A stretch of 64,000 nt of DNA from Secundilactobacillus oryzae JCM 18671 (GCF_000740055.1 NZ_BBJM01000003.1:33561-97560), one strand, 5' to 3'; shown: positions 47,448-56,513, counted from the stretch's first letter. Numbers and translations are program-made. Notes: a model not told the origin generated them from the letters alone.

Positions 47448-48608
47448 ATGAAAAAATTTAAATTCTTAGATTATTATATTTTAATTCCATTTTTGATTTT
47501 ATCCGTGGTGGGAATCATCATGGTGTATTCGTCAAGCTCAGATATTTCGATGCAAACGGGTGGAACACCGACGAGCTATCTGATTCGGCAAACATTGTTC
47601 TTCTTTGTTGGTATCGCTATGGTGATAGGCCTCTTCCGGTTCAATCTTAAAAAGTTGCAAAATGCTAGGTTTTTGTTTGTTATCTGGTGTATCTTCGCTG
47701 TGGTCTTTCTAGGGCTGCTGGTGGTTGGTAAAACAGTTAATGGGGCGGCGGGTTGGATTAATCTGGGCTTTATCAGTATTCAACCGGCTGAATTTTCCAA
47801 GTATTTCTTAATTATTTTAAGTGCCTACTATGTTTCGATTCCAAGACGGCAGTCAGAAATGCACGAATCGAATTGGGATTGGTGGCGTGAGTTAGCAGCG
47901 CCAATGATGTTAAGTGGGATTTTGATTGTGCTGATTTTGGCACAACCGGATTTGGGTGGAGCTGTGATTAACTTTTCTGCTGTCTCCGTTATTTGGTTAG
48001 CAAGTGGGATGGGAATTAAACGAAGCACAGGCTGGCTCGTCGGTGCGCTAGGGGTCGGTTACTTTGGGCTACTACCATTATTAAGTTGGATGGCAAATGG
48101 ACCGCTCGCTGGGCACTCCTATAAGTTGCAACGAATTGTGGCTTTTGAGAATCCGTTTGCTCACGCACAATCAGTAGGGCAACAATTGGTCAATTCGTAC
48201 TATGCATTGAGTAACGGTGGATTATTCGGTGTTGGACTTGGTCGTTCGATTCAAAAAACAGGGTACTTACCTATGCCAAATACCGATTTTATCATTGCCA
48301 TTACAGCCGAGGAGCTTGGGTTACTCTTCTGTTTATTCTTAGTTATCTTGCTAGCGACCATCATCTTAAGAACGGTCATGTTAGGAATTAAGAGTAAGAA
48401 CAATTTTTACTCGTTAATTTGTTACGGTATTGCAACCTATTTCACTGTCCAGACGATGTTCAATCTTGGCGGTGTACTAGGATTGCTCCCAATTACCGGG
48501 GTGACGTTCCCGTTTGTCAGTTACGGAGGTTCCAGTATGATTACCGCAAGTATTGCAATTGGGACGTTGTTAAATATTAGTGCTAAAGAAAAAATGAACG
48601 AAGAATAA
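47448..48608 (+). CDS. ftsW: SEDS peptidoglycan glycosyltransferase, FtsW type
   Basis: A 386-residue polytopic membrane protein (about 10 spans) of the SEDS family, which polymerises lipid II together with a class B penicillin-binding protein. The family motifs are NGAAGWINLGFISIQPAEFSK, the PMPNTDFIIAITAEELG loop containing the catalytic aspartate, and PFVSYGGSSM near the end. Position after typA and before ylbG supports FtsW rather than RodA, though the two are hard to separate. The ribosome binding site is weak (AAAAGG, 2 bases before the ATG), and an 8-codon reading frame ends on the start codon. Confidence 0.93.
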   Translation: MKKFKFLDYYILIPFLILSVVGIIMVYSSSSDISMQTGGTPTSYLIRQTLFFFVGIAMVIGLFRFNLKKLQNARFLFVIWCIFAVVFLGLLVVGKTVNGAAGWINLGFISIQPAEFSKYFLIILSAYYVSIPRRQSEMHESNWDWWRELAAPMMLSGILIVLILAQPDLGGAVINFSAVSVIWLASGMGIKRSTGWLVGALGVGYFGLLPLLSWMANGPLAGHSYKLQRIVAFENPFAHAQSVGQQLVNSYYALSNGGLFGVGLGRSIQKTGYLPMPNTDFIIAITAEELGLLFCLFLVILLATIILRTVMLGIKSKNNFYSLICYGIATYFTVQTMFNLGGVLGLLPITGVTFPFVSYGGSSMITASIAIGTLLNISAKEKMNEE

Positions 48609-48617
48609 GGTGGATAC

Positions 48618-48911
48618 ATGGAATTTAAAATTCAAGCTAAAGAAGAATTAATTGTTTACACGTATAATTTAAAACAAATGAGACAGTTAAAACGGTTTGG
48701 CGATATGGCTTATATTTCGCGGCGAATGCGCTATGCCGTTTTGTTTGTTAACCAGGAAAAGCTTGAAGAAACTAAACAACAGCTTGAAAAGCAGCATTTC
48801 GTCAAACGTGTGGTTGAGTCCCCAAGAGCAGAGTTAGATGTCTGGTTTAGGAAACAAGATCGAAATGAACCAACCAAAGAAGTTTTAAATGCAGCGGAGG
48901 AAGAAGAATGA
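48618..48911 (+). CDS. UPF0298 (YlbG) family protein
   Basis: A 97-residue protein of the YlbG/UPF0298 family (GDMAYISRRMRYAVLFVNQEKLEETKQQLEKQHFVKRVVESPR). It is small and basic to acidic along its length, without membrane segments. The function is unknown. It is always beside rsmD in Firmicutes, and here overlaps it by four bases, so a link to rRNA methylation or translation is possible. Confidence 0.9.
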   Translation: MEFKIQAKEELIVYTYNLKQMRQLKRFGDMAYISRRMRYAVLFVNQEKLEETKQQLEKQHFVKRVVESPRAELDVWFRKQDRNEPTKEVLNAAEEEE

Positions 48912-49465
48912 GAATTGTAGCCGGCGAATTCGGTGGGCGAAAGTTAAAAGCTGTTCCCGGGACGAAGACGCGACCCACAACGGATAAAATTAAGGAAAAT
49001 ATTTTTAATATCATTGGTCCTTATTTTGATGGTGGCACTAGTTTAGATTTATTTGCGGGTTCAGGTGGCTTAAGTATTGAAGCTGTTTCTCGAGGCGTTG
49101 ACGAGGCCTATCTTGTGGACAAACAAGGCTTGGCTATTAAGACAATCAAACAAAACATCGAAGTCACGAAGGCACCGGATCGGTTTAAAGTGGTGAAGCG
49201 AGATGCCAATTTGGCGCTTAAGCAATTTTCAGCAGATGCAGTCAAGTTCTCGTTGGTCTTCTTTGATCCGCCATATGCCTTACAAAAAATTGCTGAACAG
49301 ATGCAAACGTTGAATGAACTCAACTTACTTGCACCCAATGCGCTAATTGTTTGTGAAACTGATCAAAATGCGAAATTAGCGGACGTGACCGGATTCCGGT
49401 TAGTTGAAAAAAAGGATTATGGCATCACAGAAATTACGATTTATCGATTCGGTGAGGAGGAATAA
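48908..49465 (+). CDS. rsmD: 16S rRNA (guanine966-N2)-methyltransferase
   Basis: A 185-residue SAM-dependent methyltransferase that modifies G966 of 16S rRNA in the 30S subunit. The SAM-binding segment is LDLFAGSGGLSIEA, and the catalytic motif IV is FFDPPYA. The N-terminal RIVAGEFGGRKL is typical. The ATG overlaps the ylbG stop, and coaD follows after two bases. Confidence 0.95.
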   Translation: MRIVAGEFGGRKLKAVPGTKTRPTTDKIKENIFNIIGPYFDGGTSLDLFAGSGGLSIEAVSRGVDEAYLVDKQGLAIKTIKQNIEVTKAPDRFKVVKRDANLALKQFSADAVKFSLVFFDPPYALQKIAEQMQTLNELNLLAPNALIVCETDQNAKLADVTGFRLVEKKDYGITEITIYRFGEEE

Positions 49466-49467
49466 AC

Positions 49468-49959
49468 ATGGTTGTAGCAGTTTATCCGGGAAGTTTTGAC
49501 CCAATTACCAATGGACACCTGAATATTATCCAGCGAGCCAGCAAAATCTTCGATGAAGTCATTGTCGTTGTTGGTATTAATACAGGTAAACAGTCCATGT
49601 TTACCGCAGAACAGCGGGTGAACTTCATTGAAGAGAGCGTTGCTGATCTTAAAAACGTTTCTGTGAAGACTGAAACGGGCTTAACCGTTGAATTTTTAAA
49701 AAAGGTCAAGGCTAACATTATCATCAGAGGGCTGAGAAATAGTGCTGACTTTGAGCTAGAAAAAAAGATGGCTCAGATGAATCACTATTTAGATGAACAT
49801 GTAGAGACTTTGTTTATGGTTGCCGATTCCAAATATGATTTTGTGGCGTCTAGTTTGTTAAAAGAAGTCGTTCATTTCAAAGGCTCAATTCTTGAACTAG
49901 TGCCTGCGGTGGTCGCTGATGCTTTGGAATCTGGGAAGTTTGAGGATACCAGAAAATGA
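49468..49959 (+). CDS. coaD: phosphopantetheine adenylyltransferase
   Basis: A 163-residue hexameric enzyme that adds AMP to 4'-phosphopantetheine in coenzyme A synthesis. The nucleotidyltransferase motif GSFDPITNGHLNII is at residues 8-21, and RGLRNSADFELE and SSSLLKEV-like VASSLLKEV follow. It overlaps the next gene by four bases. Confidence 0.97.
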   Translation: MVVAVYPGSFDPITNGHLNIIQRASKIFDEVIVVVGINTGKQSMFTAEQRVNFIEESVADLKNVSVKTETGLTVEFLKKVKANIIIRGLRNSADFELEKKMAQMNHYLDEHVETLFMVADSKYDFVASSLLKEVVHFKGSILELVPAVVADALESGKFEDTRK

Positions 49960-50999
49960 AAAATCGTAAACGTCGGTTAACAGGTACGATACTCGCCTTG
50001 ATTGCTTTTGTAGCGATTCTTATTGGCCTTTACTGGCCGATGTCGAGTTATATTGAATCTCCAGGGTCTGCGGATGATTTAGGTAGTTTTGTCGACATTT
50101 CTAAGCATCCAGATAAAGATAAGGGTTCATTTATGATTACTTCTGTGCGAATTGCGCGTGCGAGACCCATTACATACGTATGGGCGAAGATGCATCCAGA
50201 TTACTATGAGGTTGTGAGTGAAGCGTCTGTCACTGGGGGTCAAAGTGGTGAAACCTACGAGAAGGTACAAACTTTCTATATGAAGAGTGCTATTAACGAG
50301 GCAATTGCCACCGCTTATAAAGCTGCCCATCAAAAAATTGATAAAAAATATCTCGGAATTTACGTTCTGAATATCAGTAAAAATTCCAACTTTAAGTCAA
50401 AATTAAAGGTGGGTGACACCGTAACCAAGGTCAATAATCAACATTTTTCAAGTGCCTATGGTTTCCAAAGTTACATTAGAAAGCATAAAAAGAATGACAA
50501 GTTGACGATTAGGTTTACGCATAACGGTCATCAACGTCAAGCAACCGGCCGATTAGTTAATATTGGTAAGGGTGTGGCGGGAATTGGGATTACCTTAACA
50601 GATAATATTAAGGTCACAACTAAAGTGCCTATTCAGGTGGACCCTGGTAATATTGGTGGTCCTTCAGGTGGCTTGATGTTTAGTCTACAAATTTACTCGC
50701 AATTGACCGGGGACAATATTACGCATGGACAGAAAATTGCCGGTACTGGAACGATCAATCCAGACGGGTCAGTTGGTGAAATTGGCGGCATCGATAAAAA
50801 AATTATTGCTGCAAAGAAGGCAGGAGCTACTATTTTCTTTGCACCATACGTCAAGCCAACCAAAGAATTGTTGAAATATGAGCCAAATCATTTAACTAAT
50901 TATCAACAGGCCAAAAAAACGGCCAAGAAATATGCACCTAATATGAAGATTGTACCGGTTAAGAGCTTTGACCAAGCACTTGCTTATCTTCAAAAATAA
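49956..50999 (+). CDS. membrane-anchored PDZ-Lon-type serine protease (YlbL/SepM)
   Basis: A 347-residue protein with one N-terminal membrane segment (about 8-30), a PDZ domain (about 115-200, VGDTVTKVNNQHF) and a C-terminal Lon-type protease domain. The catalytic Ser237 is in GGPSGGLMF, and the lysine is K281 or K282 in GGIDKKIIAAKKAG. The catalytic part faces outside. In streptococci the orthologue SepM trims a competence pheromone; here the substrate is unknown, but competence genes follow directly. Confidence 0.93.
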   Translation: MKNRKRRLTGTILALIAFVAILIGLYWPMSSYIESPGSADDLGSFVDISKHPDKDKGSFMITSVRIARARPITYVWAKMHPDYYEVVSEASVTGGQSGETYEKVQTFYMKSAINEAIATAYKAAHQKIDKKYLGIYVLNISKNSNFKSKLKVGDTVTKVNNQHFSSAYGFQSYIRKHKKNDKLTIRFTHNGHQRQATGRLVNIGKGVAGIGITLTDNIKVTTKVPIQVDPGNIGGPSGGLMFSLQIYSQLTGDNITHGQKIAGTGTINPDGSVGEIGGIDKKIIAAKKAGATIFFAPYVKPTKELLKYEPNHLTNYQQAKKTAKKYAPNMKIVPVKSFDQALAYLQK

Positions 51000-51034
51000 A
51001 AATCAGCCAAATTTAAATTTGGCTGATTTTTTTG
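51000..51034 (+). terminator. Rho-independent terminator after ylbL
   Basis: AATCAGCCAAA pairs with TTTGGCTGATT, followed by T7. Confidence 0.92.
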
Positions 51035-51075
51035 TCGCTTCTTTTCGTAATTACTCTATGAAAGGAGGCGAGAAG

Positions 51076-51777
51076 TTGGATAGGTTGAAGGAACTTTATC
51101 AAGAATATCGGATTCAAATTTTACTGGGCCTTGTTGCGGTGATGGCAGTTGTTCTGATTGGCGTGGGAATGATGTTGATGGGGCATCACGAGGCACCTAG
51201 TGATGCACAGCCAACGAGTTTATCCACCAGTAGTAGTCAGACTACGGAAGTTAGTGGTACCACAACTGCGAGTAGTAACCACTTTCGCCAATCTGGATCA
51301 ACGGACGACCATAAGCAAATTATGGTGGACGTGAAAGGGGCGGTGAAAAATCCTGGCGTTTTTCAAGTCACTGCAACCATGCGCGTGAAAGATGTAGTAG
51401 ATTTGGCTGGTGGATTCAATTCTTCCGCAGATCAAAAACATATTAATTTGGCCCAAACGCTATCAGATCAACAAGTTATTTATGTTCCTGTAAAAGGAGA
51501 GGTGAAAGGAAATCCTGGTTCACTATCCGGAACACCAGTCACTAGTTCGAGTCCTACGGGAGATGAAAGTGCATCAAGTGAAAGTAGCCAGATTAATTTG
51601 AATGACGCCGATGCAACTCAACTGCAACAAATCTCAGGAATTGGTGAGAAGAAGGCCCAGCAAATTATTCAGTATCGCGATGAGCATGGTCCATTTAAAT
51701 CCGTTCAAGACTTGAAGAATATCAGTGGGTTTGGCGATAAAACTGTCGAAAAAATTGCGGATAGTGCTTCAGTGTGA
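51076..51777 (+). CDS. comEA: competence DNA receptor ComEA
   Basis: A 233-residue membrane-anchored protein that binds double-stranded DNA outside the membrane during uptake. It has an N-terminal span (about residues 14-36), a Ser/Thr-rich linker, an SLBB domain (about 90-145, VDVKGAVKNPGVF) and a C-terminal helix-hairpin-helix (INLNDADATQLQQISGIGEKKAQQI). The TTG at 51076 has AAAGGAGG seven bases upstream; the open frame back to 50950 crosses a terminator and the ylbL end. Start choice is secure. Confidence 0.94.
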   Translation: MDRLKELYQEYRIQILLGLVAVMAVVLIGVGMMLMGHHEAPSDAQPTSLSTSSSQTTEVSGTTTASSNHFRQSGSTDDHKQIMVDVKGAVKNPGVFQVTATMRVKDVVDLAGGFNSSADQKHINLAQTLSDQQVIYVPVKGEVKGNPGSLSGTPVTSSSPTGDESASSESSQINLNDADATQLQQISGIGEKKAQQIIQYRDEHGPFKSVQDLKNISGFGDKTVEKIADSASV

Positions 51778-51785
51778 TTGGAAAA

Positions 51786-51817
51786 TTGACAGAATTGTCG
51801 TGAACTTTTGCTATACT
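51786..51817 (+). promoter_or_regulatory. possible promoter of comEB
   Basis: TGC-TATACT (51809-51817) is an extended -10. TTGACA (51786-51791) lies 20 bases upstream, wider than usual. No CinA-box-like element was identified. Confidence 0.4.
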
Positions 51818-51851
51818 GGTATGGAAATGTTGCCGAAGGGAAGTTGTCATT

Positions 51852-52331
51852 ATGGAAGATAAACGGATACCATGGAATCAATATTTTATGATTCAAGCAG
51901 TTTTACTTGCCTCACGAAGTACTTGTAATCGCCTTTCTGTAGGAGCGACATTGGTCCGTGATAAACGGATTATTGCGGGTGGGTACAATGGATCTGTTGC
52001 AGGGGATGTACACTGTATTGATGAAGGCTGCTACTTGGTGGACGGTCATTGCGTTCGGACGATTCATGCTGAAATGAACGCCATTTTACAATGTGCTAAA
52101 TTTGGCGAATCGACCGAGGGTGCAGAGATTTATGTGACAGATTTCCCGTGCTTACAATGTACTAAAATGCTACTACAAGCGGGCATTTCTAAAATTTATT
52201 ATCTCAGGAACTATCACAATGATCCTTACGCAAAAAAATTACTGGAACTTAAAAACATCGACTTGGAGCAGGTGTCGCTCAGTTCTGATATTCTTGAAGC
52301 GACATCGTTAGACACTTATCTAACTGATTAA
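51852..52331 (+). CDS. comEB: ComEB, dCMP deaminase family
   Basis: A 159-residue zinc-dependent deaminase. The zinc site is H-A-E in TIHAEMNAILQCA plus the cysteines in DFPCLQCTKML. It converts dCMP to dUMP; despite its place in the competence locus it is not needed for DNA uptake in B. subtilis. comEC follows with no clear gap. Confidence 0.95.
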   Translation: MEDKRIPWNQYFMIQAVLLASRSTCNRLSVGATLVRDKRIIAGGYNGSVAGDVHCIDEGCYLVDGHCVRTIHAEMNAILQCAKFGESTEGAEIYVTDFPCLQCTKMLLQAGISKIYYLRNYHNDPYAKKLLELKNIDLEQVSLSSDILEATSLDTYLTD

Positions 52332-52369
52332 TTATTGAACGTGGCGATTTAATATTTCCGGCCGTATTA

Positions 52370-54595
52370 GTGAGTGGGTTAGCCATGACGCTTTATGGCA
52401 ATAAATGGCTCGGATTGGCAGTTGTTGCCTACTGGTTTATTCGAATTTTGTGTTTACGACGGCTACGACTGGTTTTTATTAGTGCAGGATTGCTATTAAT
52501 GTTCGGGTTATTTTTTATGAGCTTTAATCACCATCAACGTCAGTTGCGACTTGAGCCGAGGGAAAATGCGACGCTAAGGTTGCAAGTTCAACCGGATCAA
52601 ATTGACTTAGTTGGTAATCAGCTTAGGTTAACGGGAAAATTGCCCAATCACGCTAAGGTGACGGCAATCTATTTTCTGAATGATCCCCAAGAAATAAACC
52701 GGTTTACATCGGTTTCAACGACGGTTAATCTGATGATAGTGGGCGATATTAGCGAACCGCTTCAATCTACTAACATTAATGAGTTCGACAGAAGACGCTA
52801 TGATGAGCAATCTGGAATTTTAAATACGATTAAGATTAATGAAGTTCAACGGATTACGCCAGTGAAGGCCGCTCGTTTTAGTGCAATTATCCTGAATGGC
52901 TGCCACGTTGCACGCTATCGAGCGGTTCAAGCATCGAATCAACTACCAGGAAGCCTGAAAACCTATTATCAAGGGCTAGTACTGGGGGCTCGGAATCAGA
53001 ACTTCTATGAGCAGCTAAGTGGGGTTAAACAACTAGGCTTAATTCATCTTTTTAGCATCTCAGGTTTGCACGTCACACTCTTTATGGCAATTGTTGAACG
53101 CTCGCTGACGGTTCTCAAACGCTCCAAGCGGCTTATCGAGTGGCTCCTTCTGGGGTTGCTGCCGTTGTATTTCATCTTTACGGGTGGAGCCACTGGCTTA
53201 TTGCGGGCAATTCTTATGGCTGAGCATCGGCTGCTGGCTAATCGTCTAGGGTTTAAAGTGGAGTCGATTGATAATTTTGGTTTAACTTTATTAATATGTA
53301 CGCTAATTCAGCCTGCCTTACTGATGCAATTTGGTAATCAGTTAAGCTTTGGTTTGGCATTTTGTTTATTATTTTTAAATGACGTATCGTTTATCAAACA
53401 GACTTTGCTCATGAATTTAGTGAGTTTGCCCTTTATTTTATTTCACGTATTTGAATGGCACGTATTGTCCTTATTAAGTAATCTGCTTGTATTACCACTT
53501 TTTAGTGTGGTGATTTTTCCGTTAACTTTCATTGGCGGGGTTATGGGACTCAAATTTCAATTAATTGCCCAATTCGTTAATGTATTGATTGGGTGGTTTA
53601 ATGACTGTTTAAATGGGATTGCCACGTTGCCGGGGATGATTACTTTTGGCAAGCCACCCTTAGAAGGGTTAGTAATCGTTTTTGTGCTGACGCTTATTCT
53701 GATTGGTCAGCGCGGCAGGACGGGTTGGATTAAATTAACTATTCTAGCGAGTTATGTGGTCATGTTTATGGGCATTCATTTGCCGATGAATGGTGAAGTT
53801 ACTTATTTTGATATCGGCCAAGGCGATTGCTTCTTGGTCAGAGAACCGTTCAATCGTTCCGTATCTATGATTGATACGGGTGGTCGACTCAATTTTAAGA
53901 CACCAGGTTTTCGAAAGGTGACAGCAAGAAGTCGAGCTGAAACCATTACGATTAATTACTTAAAAAGTAAGGGAATTGCGCATCTGGATGGGTTGTATTT
54001 GAGTCATAAAGATGCTGACCACACTGGGGATACACCAGTTGTTTTAAGAAATTTACGCGTCGATCATGTCTATGTCCCAAAGGGGATGCAGCAAAATCCT
54101 GATTTTTTGAAGCGAGTGAAGGGCTTAATTTCGACAAACCGAATTATGCCATTACAAGCGGGAAACCAGCCGGCATACTCACCCTTTAAGGTAGTTCATC
54201 CGTTTAAACCGGGACTGGGTGAAAATGGGGATTCCATGGTGTTATACTGTGAGATGGGTAATTTAAGCTGGTTGTTTACGGGGGATCTTGATCGCGACGG
54301 AGAGCGTGAGATTATACGTCAGTACCCAGGGTTGAAGGTTGACGTTTTAAAGCTTGGACATCATGGAAGCAAGACGTCCTCAGATCCTGAAGTGCTCAAA
54401 CAATTAAGCCCCAAAGTAGGCATTATATCAGCTGGACGGAAAAATCGTTATGGCCATCCGAATGAAGAAACGTTAGCAACGCTTGCAAAACTGCGAATTC
54501 CGTATTTCAATACCCAAGTCGATGGCATGATTACCTATACGTTTCGAAATCACCAAACTGGTAGTTGGAAAACGTTCCTAAAGGAGAACAGATGA
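52370..54595 (+). CDS. comEC: DNA internalisation channel ComEC
   Basis: A protein of about 741 residues that forms the membrane channel for single-stranded DNA in transformation. It has an N-terminal OB-like region between membrane segments, the competence domain (GLIHLFSISGLHVTLFMAIVE and many spans) and a C-terminal metallo-beta-lactamase domain (YFDIGQGDCFLV, LSHKDADHTGD, LGHHGSKTSS). The GTG at 52370 has no ribosome binding site; the frame is open back to the comEB stop and looks coding (RGDLIFPAVL), so the real N-terminus is probably about 10-13 residues longer. It overlaps holA by four bases. Confidence 0.9.
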   Translation: MSGLAMTLYGNKWLGLAVVAYWFIRILCLRRLRLVFISAGLLLMFGLFFMSFNHHQRQLRLEPRENATLRLQVQPDQIDLVGNQLRLTGKLPNHAKVTAIYFLNDPQEINRFTSVSTTVNLMIVGDISEPLQSTNINEFDRRRYDEQSGILNTIKINEVQRITPVKAARFSAIILNGCHVARYRAVQASNQLPGSLKTYYQGLVLGARNQNFYEQLSGVKQLGLIHLFSISGLHVTLFMAIVERSLTVLKRSKRLIEWLLLGLLPLYFIFTGGATGLLRAILMAEHRLLANRLGFKVESIDNFGLTLLICTLIQPALLMQFGNQLSFGLAFCLLFLNDVSFIKQTLLMNLVSLPFILFHVFEWHVLSLLSNLLVLPLFSVVIFPLTFIGGVMGLKFQLIAQFVNVLIGWFNDCLNGIATLPGMITFGKPPLEGLVIVFVLTLILIGQRGRTGWIKLTILASYVVMFMGIHLPMNGEVTYFDIGQGDCFLVREPFNRSVSMIDTGGRLNFKTPGFRKVTARSRAETITINYLKSKGIAHLDGLYLSHKDADHTGDTPVVLRNLRVDHVYVPKGMQQNPDFLKRVKGLISTNRIMPLQAGNQPAYSPFKVVHPFKPGLGENGDSMVLYCEMGNLSWLFTGDLDRDGEREIIRQYPGLKVDVLKLGHHGSKTSSDPEVLKQLSPKVGIISAGRKNRYGHPNEETLATLAKLRIPYFNTQVDGMITYTFRNHQTGSWKTFLKENR

Positions 54596-55626
54596 CTTAC
54601 AAAGAATTTTTAACGCAAATCAACGAAAAAAAAGTATCAAACGTTACCTTGATACTAGGTGATCAGCCATATTTACAACAAAATTTCAGAAAAGCACTAA
54701 AATCGTTAATCCCGGAAGAGGAACTAACGATGAATTTTGCTGCTTATGATATGGAAACAACGCCGGTATCACAAGCTTTGGCAGATGCAGCCTCTGCTCC
54801 TTTTTTTGGTGAACGCAGACTTGTGTTTATTGATAACCCGTATTTCTTTACGGGTTCGACAAAAAGGGGAATTAAGGTTAATCATGACTTGGATGAGCTA
54901 TTGGCTTACTTGGAGCATCCACAGCCTGACACTATTCTGGTCTTTTTTGCCCCATACGAAAAATTAGATGCACGAAAAAAGATTTCTAAGCAATTAAAAA
55001 AAGTTGCCGAAGTCGTGGATATCAGCAACCTTAAGGAACCTCAAATTAGGCAAATTATTCAAACTGAGTTGAAACAAAATGGTTTTACGATTGAACCGTC
55101 TGCGGAGCAACTATTGTTGGAACGGACTAACGCTGATTTAACATTAATTATGAATGAACTACCTAAATTACAACTTTTTAGAAATGACACGAAAGTTATT
55201 GATGACGAGGCAGTTACCGGATTAGTGACCAAAACATTGGATCAGAACGTTTTTGATTTGGTCAGTGCGGTTTTGGCACGTGACACCGAATTAGCCATTC
55301 GTCTGTATCAAGATCTATTGTTATCAAAAGTGGAACCGTTACAAATTAATGCTATTTTAGTTGGACAGTTTAGGCTGCTACTGCAAGTCCATATTCTTAA
55401 TAAGCATGGTTATAGTCAGGGAACCTTGGCTAGTACATTAAAAGTGCATCCATATCGGGTTAAGTTATCTTTGCAAACAGTTCGGCACTTTGATGTGTTA
55501 CTGCTGCAAAGAGCTTATCTTGGTTTGATTGATGTTGAGAAGAAATTGAAATCAACGGCGGAAGATCCAGAAATGTTATTTGAAATGTTCATGGTGCAAT
55601 ATAACAACACCTCAATTTCCGCATAA
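54592..55626 (+). CDS. holA: DNA polymerase III delta subunit
   Basis: A 344-residue clamp-loader subunit that opens the beta clamp. The AAA-type fold is seen in VTLILGDQPYLQQNFRKAL and in the regions up to LLLERTNADLTLIMNELPKL. The ATG at 54592 overlaps the comEC stop (ATGA) and has AAAGGAG upstream; the longer frame from 54565 is not needed. Position after comEC and before rpsT is conserved in Firmicutes. Confidence 0.95.
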   Translation: MTYKEFLTQINEKKVSNVTLILGDQPYLQQNFRKALKSLIPEEELTMNFAAYDMETTPVSQALADAASAPFFGERRLVFIDNPYFFTGSTKRGIKVNHDLDELLAYLEHPQPDTILVFFAPYEKLDARKKISKQLKKVAEVVDISNLKEPQIRQIIQTELKQNGFTIEPSAEQLLLERTNADLTLIMNELPKLQLFRNDTKVIDDEAVTGLVTKTLDQNVFDLVSAVLARDTELAIRLYQDLLLSKVEPLQINAILVGQFRLLLQVHILNKHGYSQGTLASTLKVHPYRVKLSLQTVRHFDVLLLQRAYLGLIDVEKKLKSTAEDPEMLFEMFMVQYNNTSISA

Positions 55627-55660
55627 AAAAAATCCGATCTAATTAGATCGGATTTTTTTA
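55624..55660. terminator. bidirectional terminator between holA and rpsT
   Basis: AATCCGATCTA pairs with TAGATCGGATT around AT, with A8 before and T7 after. It serves both converging genes. Confidence 0.93.
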
Positions 55661-55921
55661 CTTAGCAGCTTTAGCAAGACGAGCAGCCATACGTGACTTG
55701 TCACGTGAAGCCTTGTTCTTCTTGATTAAGCCCTTTGATGCAGCGTGATCAACAGCAGCCGAAGCAGCCTTGAACAAGTCAGCTACATTTTCGTCACCCT
55801 TAGTTACAGCAGTTTCAAACTTCTTAACTGAAGTTCTCATTGCGCTAAGTTGTGGTGCGTTACGCTTGTTAGCTTTAACGTTAGTACGTGCACGTTCAAT
55901 CGCAGATTTAATAATTGGCAT
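55658..55921 (-). CDS. rpsT: 30S ribosomal protein S20
   Basis: An 87-residue, very basic helical protein that binds 16S rRNA. Family features are [21 protein letters not shown] and [25 protein letters not shown] lies before the ATG. It is monocistronic, with a consensus-like promoter and a shared terminator, on the strand opposite to its neighbours. Confidence 0.97.
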   Translation of the reverse strand: MPIIKSAIERARTNVKANKRNAPQLSAMRTSVKKFETAVTKGDENVADLFKAASAAVDHAASKGLIKKNKASRDKSRMAARLAKAAK

Positions 55922-55982
55922 CTATTTCACCTCCAACAAGTAGAAAACCGTTGCCTGGTCATCGTTTTTTTCAACGCTTGCT

Positions 55983-56011
55983 ATTATACAGAATCCTAGA
56001 ACTGAATGCAA
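55983..56011 (-). promoter_or_regulatory. promoter of rpsT
   Basis: On the minus strand TTGCAT, 17 bases and a consensus TATAAT. The leader of about 55 bases contains CGTTG/CAACG arms that can pair. Confidence 0.8.
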
Positions 56012-56053
56012 CAATTCTCAGTTTAAATGTAAAGGTTTTTTACTTGATAGGGT

Positions 56054-56073
56054 GTATCAATAAAGATTGATAC
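56054..56073. repeat. inverted repeat abutting the rpsO -35
   Basis: GTATCAAT (56054-56061) and ATTGATAC (56066-56073) are separated by AAAG. The repeat ends exactly at the first base of the rpsO -35 hexamer. Confidence 0.65.
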
Positions 56074-56102
56074 TTGCGCGAGTGCAAGGACTAAGATATA
56101 CT
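56074..56102 (+). promoter_or_regulatory. promoter of rpsO
   Basis: TTGCGC (56074-56079), 17 bases and TATACT (56097-56102). Confidence 0.7.
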
Positions 56103-56108
56103 ATTCGG

Positions 56109-56203
56109 AGTGTGATAACTATCCCGAACTTAGTTTAACGGACACTCACAGCCGTTTTACTCAGTGAAGGGGACAAAAAAATTTGAAAGGTGGGTATTAC
56201 ACA
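56109..56203 (+). promoter_or_regulatory. 5' leader of rpsO, possible S15 autoregulatory element
   Basis: The leader of about 95 bases contains a stem AACGG/CCGTT and the element CTCAGTGAAGGGGAC before the ribosome binding site AAAGGTGGG. S15 represses its own mRNA through such leaders in many Firmicutes; assignment to a named leader class was not possible by eye. Confidence 0.45.
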
Positions 56204-56473
56204 ATGGCTATTAGTCAAACACAAAAGAACGAAATCATCAAGAAGTACGCGCGTCACGAAGGCGACACTGGTTCTGCTGAAGTACAAATCGCAGTTTTAA
56301 CTGCTGATATTACTGAAATCAACAACCACATGAGCACTCACAAAAAAGACTTCCATTCACAACGTGGGTTAATGAAGAAGATTGGTCACCGTCGTAACTT
56401 GTTGGCTTACCTTCGTAGCAAGGATGTTCAACGTTACCGTGAACTTATCAACAGTTTAGGATTACGTCGTTAA
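56204..56473 (+). CDS. rpsO: 30S ribosomal protein S15
   Basis: An 89-residue primary 16S rRNA-binding protein, exactly the family length. Features are [36 protein letters not shown] and the RNA-binding [17 protein letters not shown]. The ATG at 56204 gives the standard [10 protein letters not shown]-terminus. Confidence 0.98.
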   Translation: MAISQTQKNEIIKKYARHEGDTGSAEVQIAVLTADITEINNHMSTHKKDFHSQRGLMKKIGHRRNLLAYLRSKDVQRYRELINSLGLRR

Positions 56474-56482
56474 TATCGACTC

Positions 56483-56513
56483 AAGCTTTCCCAATTTGGG
56501 AGAGCTTTTTTTG
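56483..56513 (+). terminator. Rho-independent terminator of rpsO
   Basis: AAGCTTTCCC pairs with GGGAGAGCTT (one G-U), followed by T7. Confidence 0.92.
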
